64,000 nucleotides of DNA from an uncultured Gemmatimonadota bacterium (GTDB lineage Bacteria > Gemmatimonadota > Gemmatimonadetes > Gemmatimonadales > Gemmatimonadaceae). The stretch spans positions 124,001-188,000 of the forward strand of contig CADEFN010000003.1 in the NCBI GenBank assembly GCA_902826615.1, in the 5' to 3' direction. The first letter of the stretch is position 1. The number at the start of each line of letters is the position of its first letter. Shown here piece by piece: positions 1 to 8,625 of this stretch. The notes under the pieces were generated by a model. It ran no database searches, was not told the DNA's origin, and saw only the letters and a list, made by a program, of their open reading frames with translations. The position numbers were made by a program, and so were the translations under genes.

Positions 1-1132
1 CCGAAAGATAGTCCTCGGTCAGGCCATGCCGGTGGTCCCCGCCTTCCACCACCACATCCGCAGCCTCCCCGACACGCTTGCTGAGGTACGTCTCCGCGCG
101 AGCCGCAGCGAGGGTGCGCAGCTCCAAAGCACGCGCCTGACGAACTGGAGGCGGCACAGGATTGGCCAGGCGAGTGGCCGCGGTTCCTGGACGCTCCGAG
201 TAGGGGAAGATGTGGAGATATGTGAAAGGAAGTTCGTTCACCACCGCCACCGTGGCCTGGTGATCGGCCTCCGTTTCACCGGGAAAACCGGTGATGATAT
301 CCGCGCCGAGGCCGAAGGCAGCCCGGGTGCCGGCGATCTGCCGCAGCGCCTGTGTGTATTCGTCCGCCGTGTACCAGTGGCGTCCCATGCGCTTGAGCAC
401 GGCGTCGGAGCCTGACTGCAGGGGCGCGTGCAGGTGAGGAGCCAGGTTCGCCGGATGCTGCAAACACTCCATCAGCCCGCCGTCGACTTCCGTGGCCTCG
501 ATGGATGAAAGCCGAAAGCGCACCGATGGTACCGCGCGGATGAGCGCCTGCACCAGTGCACCTAACGAGGAGCCGAGGTCGCGTCCCCAGGTGCCGATAT
601 GCACGCCCGTGAGCACGATCTCCGGATGCACCGCAGCCAGTGTTTCGGCCTCGCGCACGAGATCGACGATGGCGCGCGACCGATTGGCACCCCGCGCCAG
701 CGTGGTCGCGCAGAAGGTGCAGTGTTCGTCGCAGCCGTCCTGTATGCGTAGCGTTGCCCGACTCCCGGTTTGAGCCTCGGCGGGCCCCACGGCCTCTGGC
801 GGAAGTCCAAGCGCCTCCGCAACCGCAAGGGTATCGGCGCCAGCGACCACGTGAGACACACCAGGCAACGCGCGAATGGCCCCCTTATCGAGGGCAGCCG
901 CGCACCCCATGACGACCGTCCGCAATCCGGGGCGTTTGCGTGCTGCCCGACGGACTCCCTGCCGGAGGTCGGCTTCGGCCTCCGTGGTTACCGCACAGGA
1001 GTTGAAGACGGCCACATCGGCCTCCTCTGCCGTCGCGACCAGCTCCGCCCCGCCCCGCTCCACCATCGCCTGCACCGCTTCGGAGTCATAGTGGTTGGCG
1101 CGGCAGCCGAAGGTGCGCACAAACACCTTCAT
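1..1132 (-). CDS. mtaB: tRNA t6A37 methylthiotransferase MtaB (C-terminus beyond window)
   Basis: Radical-SAM methylthiotransferase that converts t6A37 to ms2t6A37 in tRNAs reading ANN codons. It runs off the left edge of the window, leaving about 377 N-terminal residues. The N-terminal UPF0004 domain opens with MKVFVRTFGCRANHYDS, the MtaB-like version of the cluster-binding start (RimO and MiaB differ here). Further cysteines follow in FNSCAVT and VVMGCAA. The radical-SAM cluster motif is CDEHCTFC, encoded near 735-760. The ATG overlaps the stop of the upstream regulator/kinase gene by four bases (ATGA), so the two are probably translationally coupled. MtaB is favoured over RimO because of the GCRANHYDS motif, but the C-terminal TRAM domain cannot be seen. 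Confidence 0.88.
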   Translation of the reverse strand, partial: MKVFVRTFGCRANHYDSEAVQAMVERGGAELVATAEEADVAVFNSCAVTTEAEADLRQGVRRAARKRPGLRTVVMGCAAALDKGAIRALPGVSHVVAGADTLAVAEALGLPPEAVGPAEAQTGSRATLRIQDGCDEHCTFCATTLARGANRSRAIVDLVREAETLAAVHPEIVLTGVHIGTWGRDLGSSLGALVQALIRAVPSVRFRLSSIEATEVDGGLMECLQHPANLAPHLHAPLQSGSDAVLKRMGRHWYTADEYTQALRQIAGTRAAFGLGADIITGFPGETEADHQATVAVVNELPFTYLHIFPYSERPGTAATRLANPVPPPVRQARALELRTLAAARAETYLSKRVGEAADVVVEGGDHRHGLTEDYLS

Positions 1133-2310
1133 ACGGTGGTCCCCAACTGCACACGAGTCGTAGGGGGAGCGGAGGGAAGGTCCACCTTGAACTCCGCGCC
1201 GGCGCCGGGCGCACTTTCGACCCAGATGCGTCCCCCATGGGCCTCCACAATGAGCCGGCAGAAGGTGAGCCCCAGCCCAGAGGAGCGCAGCCGTGCCACC
1301 CGTGGAGCCCCACCCTGCCCAAACTTGCGAAAGATCAGTTCATGCAGCTCGGCGGGAATGCCCGGACCATCGTCGGCCACCACGAGATGCACCCCGGTGC
1401 CCGCCCGGCGAACACGGAACCGCACCTTCACATGCTCTCCGCTGTGGATCAGCGCGTTCTGCAGGAGGTTGGAGATGACACGCTTGAGCAATGCCCGATC
1501 ACCTCTGATCTCCGGCACATCGTCGGAGAGCTCCGCATGGATGGTGGCACCGGTATGATCTCTTCGCCCCGCCGCTTCGGCGATCACCTCGTTGACCAGC
1601 TCGCCGAGACGCACCGGTAGCAGCGCGAGGGTGATCGTCGCCTCCTCCATGCGACGCACTTCGAGCAGGTCGTCGATGAGGTCCAGCAACTCATCGGACT
1701 TGTGCATGGCGTCCTGCACTGCAGTGCGCTGCTGCGGCTCGAGCGGCCCGAGGTCACCGTCACCCAGGAGCTCGAGGGTGGCGAGGATCCCTGAAAGAGG
1801 CGTCTTGAGATCGTGCACAATCATCTGCATCAACTCGTCGCGCGCGCGCTCGACATCGCGCAGTCGCCGGTACGAGTTCTCCAGGGCCTCGGTCGCCGCC
1901 CGCAGACGCAGGAGTGCGTGCACACGGGCGCCCAGCAGGAGTCGATTGTGAGGCTTGGTCAGCCAGTCGTCGCCTCCGGCCTCGATGGCTTGCAACCGGT
2001 CGCCCACGTCAGCGAGCGCGGTGACAAAGACCACAGGCATACGAGCCGTTTCGGGATTCCGGCGAATACGGCGGCACACTTCATAGCCGGCGATCCGGTC
2101 TTCCACTCCCAGGGCCGCGCCCGGCATCTGGACATCGAGTATCGCCAGGTCGGGCTGCTGTTCAAGGGCCGACTGCAGCGCACTCCCCGCGTCGTGCGCC
2201 ACGATGGCGCGGTAGCCTAACGAGCGCAGCTGCTCGCTGAGCAGTTCACAGTTGTCCGGGGAGTCGTCGGCCACCAGGATGACTGGTGCGTCCACCGCAG
2301 TGCTGACCAC
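1129..2310 (-). CDS. Response regulator-histidine kinase fusion
   Basis: Signalling protein of 393 residues with a receiver domain at the N-terminus and a kinase at the C-terminus, and no membrane segment, so probably cytoplasmic. The receiver (about 8-130) has D15/D16, phospho-acceptor D59 in AILDVQMPG and K119 in LTKP. A linker coiled coil leads to a HisKA domain with H166 in IVHDLKTPLSG. A HATPase domain follows, with an N-box in NLLQNALIHS, DDGPGIP and SSGLGL. The receiver carries about ten extra residues (65-74) between the MPG loop and GYEVCRR. The start is GTG, seven bases beyond the stop of the beta-barrel gene. The signal and output are unknown. Confidence 0.85.
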   Translation of the reverse strand: MVSTAVDAPVILVADDSPDNCELLSEQLRSLGYRAIVAHDAGSALQSALEQQPDLAILDVQMPGAALGVEDRIAGYEVCRRIRRNPETARMPVVFVTALADVGDRLQAIEAGGDDWLTKPHNRLLLGARVHALLRLRAATEALENSYRRLRDVERARDELMQMIVHDLKTPLSGILATLELLGDGDLGPLEPQQRTAVQDAMHKSDELLDLIDDLLEVRRMEEATITLALLPVRLGELVNEVIAEAAGRRDHTGATIHAELSDDVPEIRGDRALLKRVISNLLQNALIHSGEHVKVRFRVRRAGTGVHLVVADDGPGIPAELHELIFRKFGQGGAPRVARLRSSGLGLTFCRLIVEAHGGRIWVESAPGAGAEFKVDLPSAPPTTRVQLGTTV

Positions 2311-2316
2311 GGGCGT

Positions 2317-3459
2317 TTACGGCCGGACGGTGAGCCCCACACTCAGCTGCCAGGCACGCTCCGCCACCGAGCCGGACGCCTGACGCGTGGCGCGCAGCAC
2401 CGCGAGATCGACCGACGCGCGTCCGCCACCGATGGGCGCCGAAAGCCCGCCGCTCAGCAGTCGTTCGTCGACCGGGTTGCCGGCCGCCGCAAAGGGAAGC
2501 TCGCGGGTGCGATACCCCACGCTGTAGACCCAGTTGACCACACGCTGCGACCTCGCCGCCGAAAAGTCGGCGCCCACTCCGTACTCCCAGGCATCTCGAG
2601 CCGACGCCGCCGCACTTCCGAGCCCGTTGAGTCGAGACCAGCTGGCGCGATCGGCTGACGCCATGAGACTCACGCCGGGAATCGCGTCGAAACGAGCGGC
2701 GAACCCGATCCGGTTTGGCACCGAGGCACTGGTTTTCAGCGTGTCCTCGACGCGCAGTTCGATCCCTGCCCCGCGTCGCGCAGAGGCGGCCAGCGAAAAC
2801 CAGGTGACGGGCCGCAGGATGGCGCCCGCCGAAAATCCGGACCCGCTGTAGGCCAGTGTGATTTCGCGATCGAGGGTGCCATACCGCAGGCTGTCATCAA
2901 ACTGGCGGCGCAGCCGCAGCCGATTCTCACCCGTCAGCAGATGGAATGCCGCCCCGATGGCCACCTTCCCTGCAAAGGGCGCGTAGGCATAGGTCAGCCG
3001 CGTTTCGTTGATCGCCCCAGACGAGCGATTGGTTTCGGTGAAGAGGACACTGTCAGACCCGAGCCGTTGCCCGGACCGGATCTGTGTCGACCACGTCCGG
3101 TCGAGCAGCGAATGCGTCGAGAGGCTGACGGCCCCACGCTCTCCGGCCGCAAAGAGGATCCCTAATGCGGCAAAGCGAGGCACGACGTTGTTGTCCGTCT
3201 GTGCTCCCTGTTGCACCTGCCGGAACTCGGGATCGTACTGGAAATACAGGCCCGTGCGCAGACCGGTGACCACGGCCGCCGGATTACGCGCCGACTGACC
3301 ATCGAACTCCCCGCCGGCACCGTTGGCCTTTGACCGCGCACTGAGCCCGCCCATCGGATAGCCGAACCCCTGCCCGGTGAGTGTGCCTTGTGCCCCGACC
3401 GAACTTGTCATGGCGCTGAGCACAACCGCCAGGCTCATGACACTGTGGTGTGCTTTCAT
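2317..3459 (-). CDS. Predicted outer-membrane beta-barrel protein
   Basis: Unrecognised protein of about 380 residues with an N-terminal signal peptide (hydrophobic stretch ending SSVGAQG). The rest consists of alternating, aromatic-rich, Gly/Ser-rich strands and ends in a hydrophobic stretch (WQLSVGLTVRP) like a barrel closing strand. That suggests an outer-membrane barrel, perhaps FadL- or PorV-like, but I cannot name the family. The ATG at 3459 shares one base with the stop of the upstream lipoprotein gene (TGATG); the TTG three bases earlier is less likely. The tight coupling suggests the lipoprotein and barrel work together at the outer membrane. Confidence 0.6.
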   Translation of the reverse strand: MKAHHSVMSLAVVLSAMTSSVGAQGTLTGQGFGYPMGGLSARSKANGAGGEFDGQSARNPAAVVTGLRTGLYFQYDPEFRQVQQGAQTDNNVVPRFAALGILFAAGERGAVSLSTHSLLDRTWSTQIRSGQRLGSDSVLFTETNRSSGAINETRLTYAYAPFAGKVAIGAAFHLLTGENRLRLRRQFDDSLRYGTLDREITLAYSGSGFSAGAILRPVTWFSLAASARRGAGIELRVEDTLKTSASVPNRIGFAARFDAIPGVSLMASADRASWSRLNGLGSAAASARDAWEYGVGADFSAARSQRVVNWVYSVGYRTRELPFAAAGNPVDERLLSGGLSAPIGGGRASVDLAVLRATRQASGSVAERAWQLSVGLTVRP

Positions 3460-4715
3460 CAAGGAACTCCGAAGCTGGTGCGCAACGAGTAGCTCACACG
3501 AAGGCGCGGACGAAGCGCAGCCGGCGCGCGCAGTGAGAAGAAGTGCGCATCGAAGGGACTCTGTCCCTCAGCATTCGAGCGAATGACGAGCGCGCGCTGC
3601 TGGCGAAATGTGTTGCCCACGCTGGTCCATTGCCGCAGCGCCGCTGCCACCTCCACCTGCCGCACACCGGAATCCCCCGGCGCCACGCGGATGGTGTCGA
3701 CCGGAAACAGGGAGAGCAGTGCCGCCGCCCGCGGAAAGTCCGTCACCTCTTCCCCGGCCGTCACCACCTGCGGGAGAATCAGGACACTATCCCTGGCATC
3801 GATCGAGCGATTGGGACGTTGTGTCAGCAGGAGCGTGGCACGCAGGACCGTGGCCGAGTCGAGGATGCGAGGCGGCACAACAAACCGCAGAAAACTTCTG
3901 CGGGCCGGCAGTCCACCGATCGACAGCACCTCAGCGTCCGGCATCGGCGGTGCCTTGGCGATCACCATGTAGTCCTGCAGATCGGTCCGGACCTCGGCAT
4001 TGTCTGTCGGCGTATTGGAGCGCAACAACACCGCGATCTCCTTGATGGCGGTGTCCGATGGCACCGGATCGAACTTGAGGAGGGCGTCGTCCCCGTTGTC
4101 ACTCGACCCAAGGCTCAGGGTGGCGGCCCGTGCCGAGGTGACGCGCAGACCAACCCGCAACCGGCCCGGCCCCGTGATGCGCGAGAGCAGCCGCGCATTG
4201 GTGAAGTAGACACGCAGGGAGTCCTTCACCTGGTTGGTATCAATGGTCGACCCCCCGAGGAGGCGGTCGTCCCTGAACAGCGGGAGCAGCGACGACGTGA
4301 GGGTGTCGCTTGCTGTGGTGTCGACGTCAAAGAGATCAATGCGAACTGGCGCGCTGATCTTGCTGGCCGCGGGATCGAGGCGTAACAGCAGGTAGGCACT
4401 GTCGATCGCCGTAATCGCCGAGTCGCCACCGTTCCGCGTGATGCGCGTGGGCAGTGAGTCGAACCGGAAAACCACCCGCGTGTCGACCGTATCCCCTCGG
4501 GCACTCAGCACCAGCGACCCCTCCCCGCCCAACGACGGCGTGCCGGTGAGGACCGTGTCAAAGACCACGGCGTCGAGCACCGTATCGGTCACGACGAGCG
4601 ACGTCCCGGGGCAGAGCGCCGGACAGGCCGCACCTCCCACGAGGTCCTCATTGCACCCGGCGGCGACCGCACACACGGTCGCAAGCAGCGCAACTCTAGG
4701 CCAGGCGCGTAACAT
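3459..4715 (-). CDS. Hypothetical lipoprotein
   Basis: About 418 residues of unknown function. Starting at the ATG at 4715 gives [21 protein letters not shown], a signal peptide with lipobox AVAAGC, so it is predicted to be lipidated and outer-membrane attached. A longer frame to 4763 would bury the signal peptide and was not used. The mature part is rich in Asp, Ser, Thr and beta-type sequence, with repeated [10 protein letters not shown]-like and ATLLLTQRP-like strands reminiscent of DNRLRE-type surface domains (weak inference). It overlaps the end of the eutN-like gene by 20 bases and is coupled to the downstream barrel gene. Confidence 0.65.
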   Translation of the reverse strand: MLRAWPRVALLATVCAVAAGCNEDLVGGAACPALCPGTSLVVTDTVLDAVVFDTVLTGTPSLGGEGSLVLSARGDTVDTRVVFRFDSLPTRITRNGGDSAITAIDSAYLLLRLDPAASKISAPVRIDLFDVDTTASDTLTSSLLPLFRDDRLLGGSTIDTNQVKDSLRVYFTNARLLSRITGPGRLRVGLRVTSARAATLSLGSSDNGDDALLKFDPVPSDTAIKEIAVLLRSNTPTDNAEVRTDLQDYMVIAKAPPMPDAEVLSIGGLPARRSFLRFVVPPRILDSATVLRATLLLTQRPNRSIDARDSVLILPQVVTAGEEVTDFPRAAALLSLFPVDTIRVAPGDSGVRQVEVAAALRQWTSVGNTFRQQRALVIRSNAEGQSPFDAHFFSLRAPAALRPRLRVSYSLRTSFGVP

Positions 4716-4983
4716 GTCCCTCCATATCGTAGCTATCCACAATGGCCATGATGACGGCATCAACCGGCCGGTCTTTAGTGACAGTTGTCAGGCGCGCGGA
4801 ACTTCCGCTCGCGTACAGCACCACCTCGCGCATCCCCGAGCCCACACTATCCACCGCCACCACATAGCCCCCTTCCTTCTCCAGCCCCGGAGTCAGATTC
4901 TCCACAATCAGCAGCTTGAGGGACTCGAGCGACGGATCCTTGCGCGTGGACACCACGGTCCCCACCACCCGGCCCAGCTTCAT
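4696..4983 (-). CDS. EutN/CcmL-family microcompartment vertex protein
   Basis: A 95-residue member of the EutN/CcmL family, whose known members form the pentamers that cap vertices of bacterial microcompartments. Family features seen: start [19 protein letters not shown], central [21 protein letters not shown], and C-terminal [12 protein letters not shown]. It covers the full family length. The ATG overlaps the cdd stop by four bases. No hexameric shell (BMC-H/T) or encapsulated enzyme genes are in the window. The neighbours are nucleoside-catabolic genes (cdd, deoB), so it may serve a nucleoside or pentose compartment encoded elsewhere, or it may be a stand-alone pentamer with another role. 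Confidence 0.85.
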   Translation of the reverse strand: MKLGRVVGTVVSTRKDPSLESLKLLIVENLTPGLEKEGGYVVAVDSVGSGMREVVLYASGSSARLTTVTKDRPVDAVIMAIVDSYDMEGHVTRLA

Positions 4984-5369
4984 ACGTGCTCCAGCGACGC
5001 GGGGGTAAACGGCATGGGCAGCAACTCACTCAGCCGCCATGTCACCCGCTGCCCGCCGGTTGTCACACTCGTGATGTGCAACTCGTGCCCGAACTCACCA
5101 AGTGCCTGGCGGCACATCCCGCAGGGAGGCGTGGCCACCTCGGCTTCGGTCGCGATCACCAGCTCCCGGAACGTACGGCACCCCGCGGCAATCCCGGCGG
5201 CCAGCGCGGCGCGCTCGGCGCAGAGTCCTGCTGGGTACGACGCGTTCTCCACGTTGCAGCCGGCAAATGGGCGGCCATCCGGACCCGTGATCACAGCGCC
5301 CACGCGGAAACGCGAATAGGGCGCGTACGCATTCGCCATGGCGTCGAAGGCGATTGTCTCGTTGTCCAT
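4980..5369 (-). CDS. cdd: Cytidine deaminase
   Basis: Deaminates cytidine and deoxycytidine to uridine and deoxyuridine in pyrimidine salvage. About 129 residues, the size of the homotetrameric bacterial enzyme. Zinc-site motifs are GLCAERAAL (Cys and catalytic Glu) and PCGMCRQ (two Cys). Substrate-binding FxVGAV and [10 protein letters not shown] are also present. The ATG at 5369 shares a base with the deoB stop (TGATG); an in-frame GTG three bases earlier is an alternative. It sits between deoB and the EutN-like gene in a nucleoside-degradation operon. Confidence 0.95.
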   Translation of the reverse strand: MDNETIAFDAMANAYAPYSRFRVGAVITGPDGRPFAGCNVENASYPAGLCAERAALAAGIAAGCRTFRELVIATEAEVATPPCGMCRQALGEFGHELHITSVTTGGQRVTWRLSELLPMPFTPASLEHV

Positions 5370-6532
5370 CACGCGATGACCTGATCGAGAAACGAAACGC
5401 CGTGACCACGGAAACTCAGACCAAACCAGGCCGCGATCGTGGCCCCGACATCGGCGAAGGTCGATCGCTCGGGCAGCACCACCGGACGCACACGAGGGCC
5501 CGCCACCAGCACGGGCACACGCTCACGCGCATGATCGGTGCTCGGTGTCGTTGGATCGTTGCCATGGTCGGCGGTCAGTACCAGCAAATCGTCCTCTCCC
5601 AGCAATGACAGAAGTCCCGGCAGTGCATCGTCGAACTGTCGGAGTGCCCGGTAGAACCCCGGGACGTCGTTTCGGTGCCCGTAGAGCTGGTCAAAATCTA
5701 CCAGATTCACGAACAGGAACCCACTCGTTGGGGCATTAAGCCACGTCCGGATGCGATCTATCCCGTCCGCGTTGTCGGTTGTGTGGGTCGAAGTGATGCC
5801 TCTGGAGGCAAAGAGGTCGTCGACCTTGCCGATTCCGGTGCGGTCGATCCCCGCCTCCGCCAGGGCGTCCAGAAGTGTGGGGCCCGTGGGTGGGACCGAA
5901 AAATCGCGCCGGTTGGTGGTGCGCCGGTAGCTGCCGGGCCCCCCGGTGAATGGCCGGGCAATCACCCGTGAGACATTGTGCGGCGCGACGAGAAGAGCTC
6001 GTGCCTTCTCACAGCCCGAGTACTGCTCCTCGAGCGGAATGACACTCTCGTGCGCGGCCAGCTGAAAGACCGAGTCCGCAGAGGTGTAGAGTATCCAGCC
6101 CCCCGTCCGTGTGTGCTCGGCCGCGAAGTCGTCGATGATCCCTGTACCGCTCCCGACGACGTTCCCAATGACGGGACGCCCCGTGAGCTTCTCGAACGCC
6201 CGGACGACTTCGTCCGGGAAGCCCTTTGGATACGTGGGGAATGCACTCTCCAGCGTAAGGCCGCACAGCTCCCAGTGGCCGGTTGTGGAGTCTTTCCCCG
6301 CTGAACGGGGCTGGGCCAGACAGCGCGCCGCCGAGCCCACATCGGCACGCAGCCCGGCGATGGGAGCCAGGCTGCCAAGGCCAAGCGCCTCCAAGCCAGG
6401 GAGCGCAAAACCGGCCGTCGCGGCTGCCACATTGCCCAGGGTGTTGGAGCCGGCGTCGCCGTATTGGTCAGCGTCGTGCGCGGCGCCAAAGCCCACGCCA
6501 TCGAGCACGCACAGCACGGCACGGCGTGTCAT
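5369..6532 (-). CDS. deoB: Phosphopentomutase
   Basis: Interconverts (deoxy)ribose-1-phosphate and -5-phosphate, linking nucleoside phosphorolysis to pentose metabolism. 387 residues, normal for DeoB. Alkaline-phosphatase-superfamily metal motifs are VLDGVGFG at the N-terminus and TADHGNDP near the C-terminus. KDSTTGHWE holds the phospho-acceptor threonine. It overlaps alr upstream (ATGA) and cdd downstream (TGATG). A purine nucleoside phosphorylase that could supply ribose-1-phosphate is at 59.6-60.4 kb. Confidence 0.95.
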   Translation of the reverse strand: MTRRAVLCVLDGVGFGAAHDADQYGDAGSNTLGNVAAATAGFALPGLEALGLGSLAPIAGLRADVGSAARCLAQPRSAGKDSTTGHWELCGLTLESAFPTYPKGFPDEVVRAFEKLTGRPVIGNVVGSGTGIIDDFAAEHTRTGGWILYTSADSVFQLAAHESVIPLEEQYSGCEKARALLVAPHNVSRVIARPFTGGPGSYRRTTNRRDFSVPPTGPTLLDALAEAGIDRTGIGKVDDLFASRGITSTHTTDNADGIDRIRTWLNAPTSGFLFVNLVDFDQLYGHRNDVPGFYRALRQFDDALPGLLSLLGEDDLLVLTADHGNDPTTPSTDHARERVPVLVAGPRVRPVVLPERSTFADVGATIAAWFGLSFRGHGVSFLDQVIA

Positions 6533-7611
6533 GCGTCCGCCCCGACGTAGATGCGCGGCGCTCGCAACTTGAGACCAGTCAGCACTTCGTAAGCGAGCAG
6601 CGAGGCGTCCTCGGATAGGCGGTTGATGTCCACTTGATCGTCACCCGCAGTGCCAATGAGGGTTGCCACGTCGCCGGTCGCACAGGGGACATCGGTGACG
6701 TCGATGACGGTCATGTCCATTGTGACACGCCCGACGACGGGTGCCCTCTTGCCGTTGAGCAGGACATAGCCGCAGTTCGAAAAGGCCCGGCGGTAGCCAT
6801 CGCCATAACCCACCGAAAGGGTGGCCACGCGACGGGGCTCCGGAGGACGCCATGTGCCGCCATAGGACACCCCTTCTCCCGCCCGCACCTCGTGCAGCTC
6901 GACAATGCGGGCCCGCAGGTGCGCCACCGGTTTCGGCGATAGGTTCGACCCTTCCCCCCCTCCCACCCCGTACAGAAAGACACCTGGCCGCACCACGTCC
7001 CAGGGTGAGGGCGCCTGCCGCTCCAGCCCCGGGCTGTTTTCAACGTGTAGAGTTGCCGGTCGAGCCGGGAGCTGCCCGACCGCGTCCACAAAACGCTGCT
7101 GCTGCAGGGCCATGGACCCGTCATTCGCATCTGCCGAGTGCAGATGAGTGAAGGCGCCCTGTGGCGGATGTGCTCGCACCAGCTCCACAACGTCGTTCAC
7201 CCGCCACCACTCAATCCCAGCCCGGTGCATGCCCGTGTCTATGGCGAGGTGCCAGGCGCCACCCCCGGAGTTCACCCACGCCTTGATAAGCTCAGGCTGG
7301 CCAAGGGTCGGCACGACGCGCAGTCGCCGAACATCCTCGAACTGATCAGGGAGGACGGGAGTGAAGATCAGAATCCGGGTCTCGATTCCCGCAGCGCGCA
7401 GCTCTTCGGCCTCGCTCAGCGCCGCGACACCAAAAGCCCACGGTTTGAGGGGTTGCAGAGCCCGGCATACGCGAACCGCGCCAAGTCCGTAGCCGTCAGC
7501 CTTCACCATCGGGAGGAGAGGCTTTCCCGACCGGGAAATGAGCGTCTGGGCGTTGGCGACCAGGGCGTCCAGATCGACCTCGACCCACGCCCGCGAGAAG
7601 CGAGAATCCAT
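6529..7611 (-). CDS. alr: Alanine racemase
   Basis: PLP enzyme that makes D-alanine for peptidoglycan. About 360 residues from the ATG at 7611 (MDSRFSRAWVEVDL). The longer frame to 7659 would run through the predicted promoter and was rejected. The PLP lysine is K37 in VKADGYGLG. The second catalytic base is the tyrosine in GVSYGGTW, and RVTMDMTVIDV is the typical substrate-pocket stretch. It is the first gene of the minus-strand operon continuing into deoB (4-base overlap), and its promoter lies in the divergent region shared with mazG. Confidence 0.95.
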   Translation of the reverse strand: MDSRFSRAWVEVDLDALVANAQTLISRSGKPLLPMVKADGYGLGAVRVCRALQPLKPWAFGVAALSEAEELRAAGIETRILIFTPVLPDQFEDVRRLRVVPTLGQPELIKAWVNSGGGAWHLAIDTGMHRAGIEWWRVNDVVELVRAHPPQGAFTHLHSADANDGSMALQQQRFVDAVGQLPARPATLHVENSPGLERQAPSPWDVVRPGVFLYGVGGGEGSNLSPKPVAHLRARIVELHEVRAGEGVSYGGTWRPPEPRRVATLSVGYGDGYRRAFSNCGYVLLNGKRAPVVGRVTMDMTVIDVTDVPCATGDVATLIGTAGDDQVDINRLSEDASLLAYEVLTGLKLRAPRIYVGADA

Positions 7612-7635
7612 TGACCGTGGGTCGAAGGGGCGGGT

Positions 7636-7664
7636 AGTATAGGACGCAGGAGGAAGCAATGCAA
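7636..7664 (-). promoter_or_regulatory. Predicted sigma-70 promoter for alr operon
   Basis: On the minus strand, -35 TTGCAT (7659-7664) and -10 TATACT (7636-7641) are separated by exactly 17 bases. This predicts a start near 7629 and a leader of under 20 bases before the alr ATG. The -35 box overlaps the mazG start codon. On the plus strand a TAGTAT (7635-7640) overlaps the same -10 and could serve mazG. Read from the sequence; not tested. Confidence 0.6.
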
Positions 7665-8408
7665 CCCAAGGCCACGCTTGAAGATACGCTCGCTCTGATG
7701 AGGGATCTCAGAGCTCGTTGTGAGTGGGATAAAGCCCAGACGCATGCGAGCCTGAGGCCCTACTTGATCGAGGAAGCCCACGAACTCGACGACGCCCTGC
7801 GGGCCGAGGACGACCAGGCCTCACGCGAAGAGCTCGGCGATGTACTCCTCCAGGTGCTTTTCCACTCCGTGGTGGCCGAGGAACGTGGCGCATACGACAT
7901 CGGCGATGTGGCAGGCGGACTCATCGCGAAGATGAAAAAGCGGCACCCGCACTTGTACGGCGATGGTGTGCGTGTGGGCTGGGAGCAGATGAAGGCCCGC
8001 AAACGGGCGTCCATCGAAGACGGACTCCCTGTTGGTCTCCCCGCGCTGCACCGCGCGCAGCGCATTCAGGACAGGGCCGCGGGTGTGGGATTCGACTGGG
8101 ACGACGTCCAGGGCCCCGCCGACAAGGTGGCCGAAGAGCTTGAAGAGGTTCGGGAGCATCTGGGCGCACCGGGAAGTGATGCGCTGGAGGGCGAACTGGG
8201 CGACCTGCTCTTTGCCGTGGTCAACCTCTGCCGAAAGGCCGGTGTCCACGCCGGTGTCGCACTCGACCGGGCCAACGCCAAGTTCACGCGCCGCTTCACT
8301 GCCATGGAACGGCTGGCGGTCGAGCGTGGCATCGACGTCCCCACAGCCGGGCTGACCGCGCTCGACGTTTTGTGGGACGAAATCAAACTCCGCGAATCGG
8401 CGGACTGA
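7659..8408 (+). CDS. mazG: Nucleoside triphosphate pyrophosphohydrolase MazG
   Basis: All-alpha NTP pyrophosphatase that removes non-canonical or excess NTPs and can lower (p)ppGpp. 249 residues, the two-domain MazG form. Two helical repeats carry the Mg-binding ExxE...ExxD pattern: EEAHELDDALR with EELGDVLLQV in the first, and EELEEVREHL with GELGDLLFAV in the second. A strong ribosome site AGGAGG (7648-7653) lies five bases before the ATG. Divergent from alr, followed at once by a terminator, and the only plus-strand gene in this area, so monocistronic. Confidence 0.95.
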   Translation: MQPKATLEDTLALMRDLRARCEWDKAQTHASLRPYLIEEAHELDDALRAEDDQASREELGDVLLQVLFHSVVAEERGAYDIGDVAGGLIAKMKKRHPHLYGDGVRVGWEQMKARKRASIEDGLPVGLPALHRAQRIQDRAAGVGFDWDDVQGPADKVAEELEEVREHLGAPGSDALEGELGDLLFAVVNLCRKAGVHAGVALDRANAKFTRRFTAMERLAVERGIDVPTAGLTALDVLWDEIKLRESAD

Positions 8409-8422
8409 TCGAGGCAGCAAAC

Positions 8423-8455
8423 AAAGAAGGGCCGGCGAAAAGCCGGCCCTTCTTT
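8423..8455. terminator. Bidirectional intrinsic terminator between mazG and metS-like gene
   Basis: Perfect 14-base inverted repeat (AAAGAAGGGCCGGC ... GCCGGCCCTTCTTT) with a five-base loop. T-rich sequence follows the stem in both directions, so it can end mazG on the plus strand and the transporter operon on the minus strand. Confidence 0.9.
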
Positions 8456-8481
8456 CGTATCACGCTCGTGGAGCGCGACGG

Positions 8482-8610
8482 TCAGGCACCAAAACCCGTC
8501 GGTGCTTTTTCGTCAGCGGGTGAGGTAAGCACCTTCTTGAAGCACCAGAAGCACCCGCCCCACACCAGCACGAGAGAAAAGATCATTGTGATCCATCCGC
8601 CGGTATTCAT
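8482..8610 (-). CDS. MetS-like small subunit of NSS amino-acid transporter
   Basis: A 42-residue protein too short for usual ORF calling: MNTGGWITMIFSLVLVWGG, a single hydrophobic helix, then CFWCFKKVL and a short polar tail. It starts 16 bases after the stop of the NSS transporter and has a good ribosome site (AGGAGT, about nine bases upstream of the ATG). Size, topology and position match the MetS / methionine-and-alanine importer small subunit family, which supports activity of MetP-type NSS transporters. Assignment rests on context plus topology. Confidence 0.75.
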   Translation of the reverse strand: MNTGGWITMIFSLVLVWGGCFWCFKKVLTSPADEKAPTGFGA

Positions 8611-8625
8611 GATTGCACACTCCTG

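Noticed and set aside
8487-8506. Short hairpin GCACC/GGTGC followed by TTTTT on the plus strand
   Set aside because: It falls inside the end of the metS-like ORF and beyond a much stronger terminator, so a plus-strand terminator here is unlikely.
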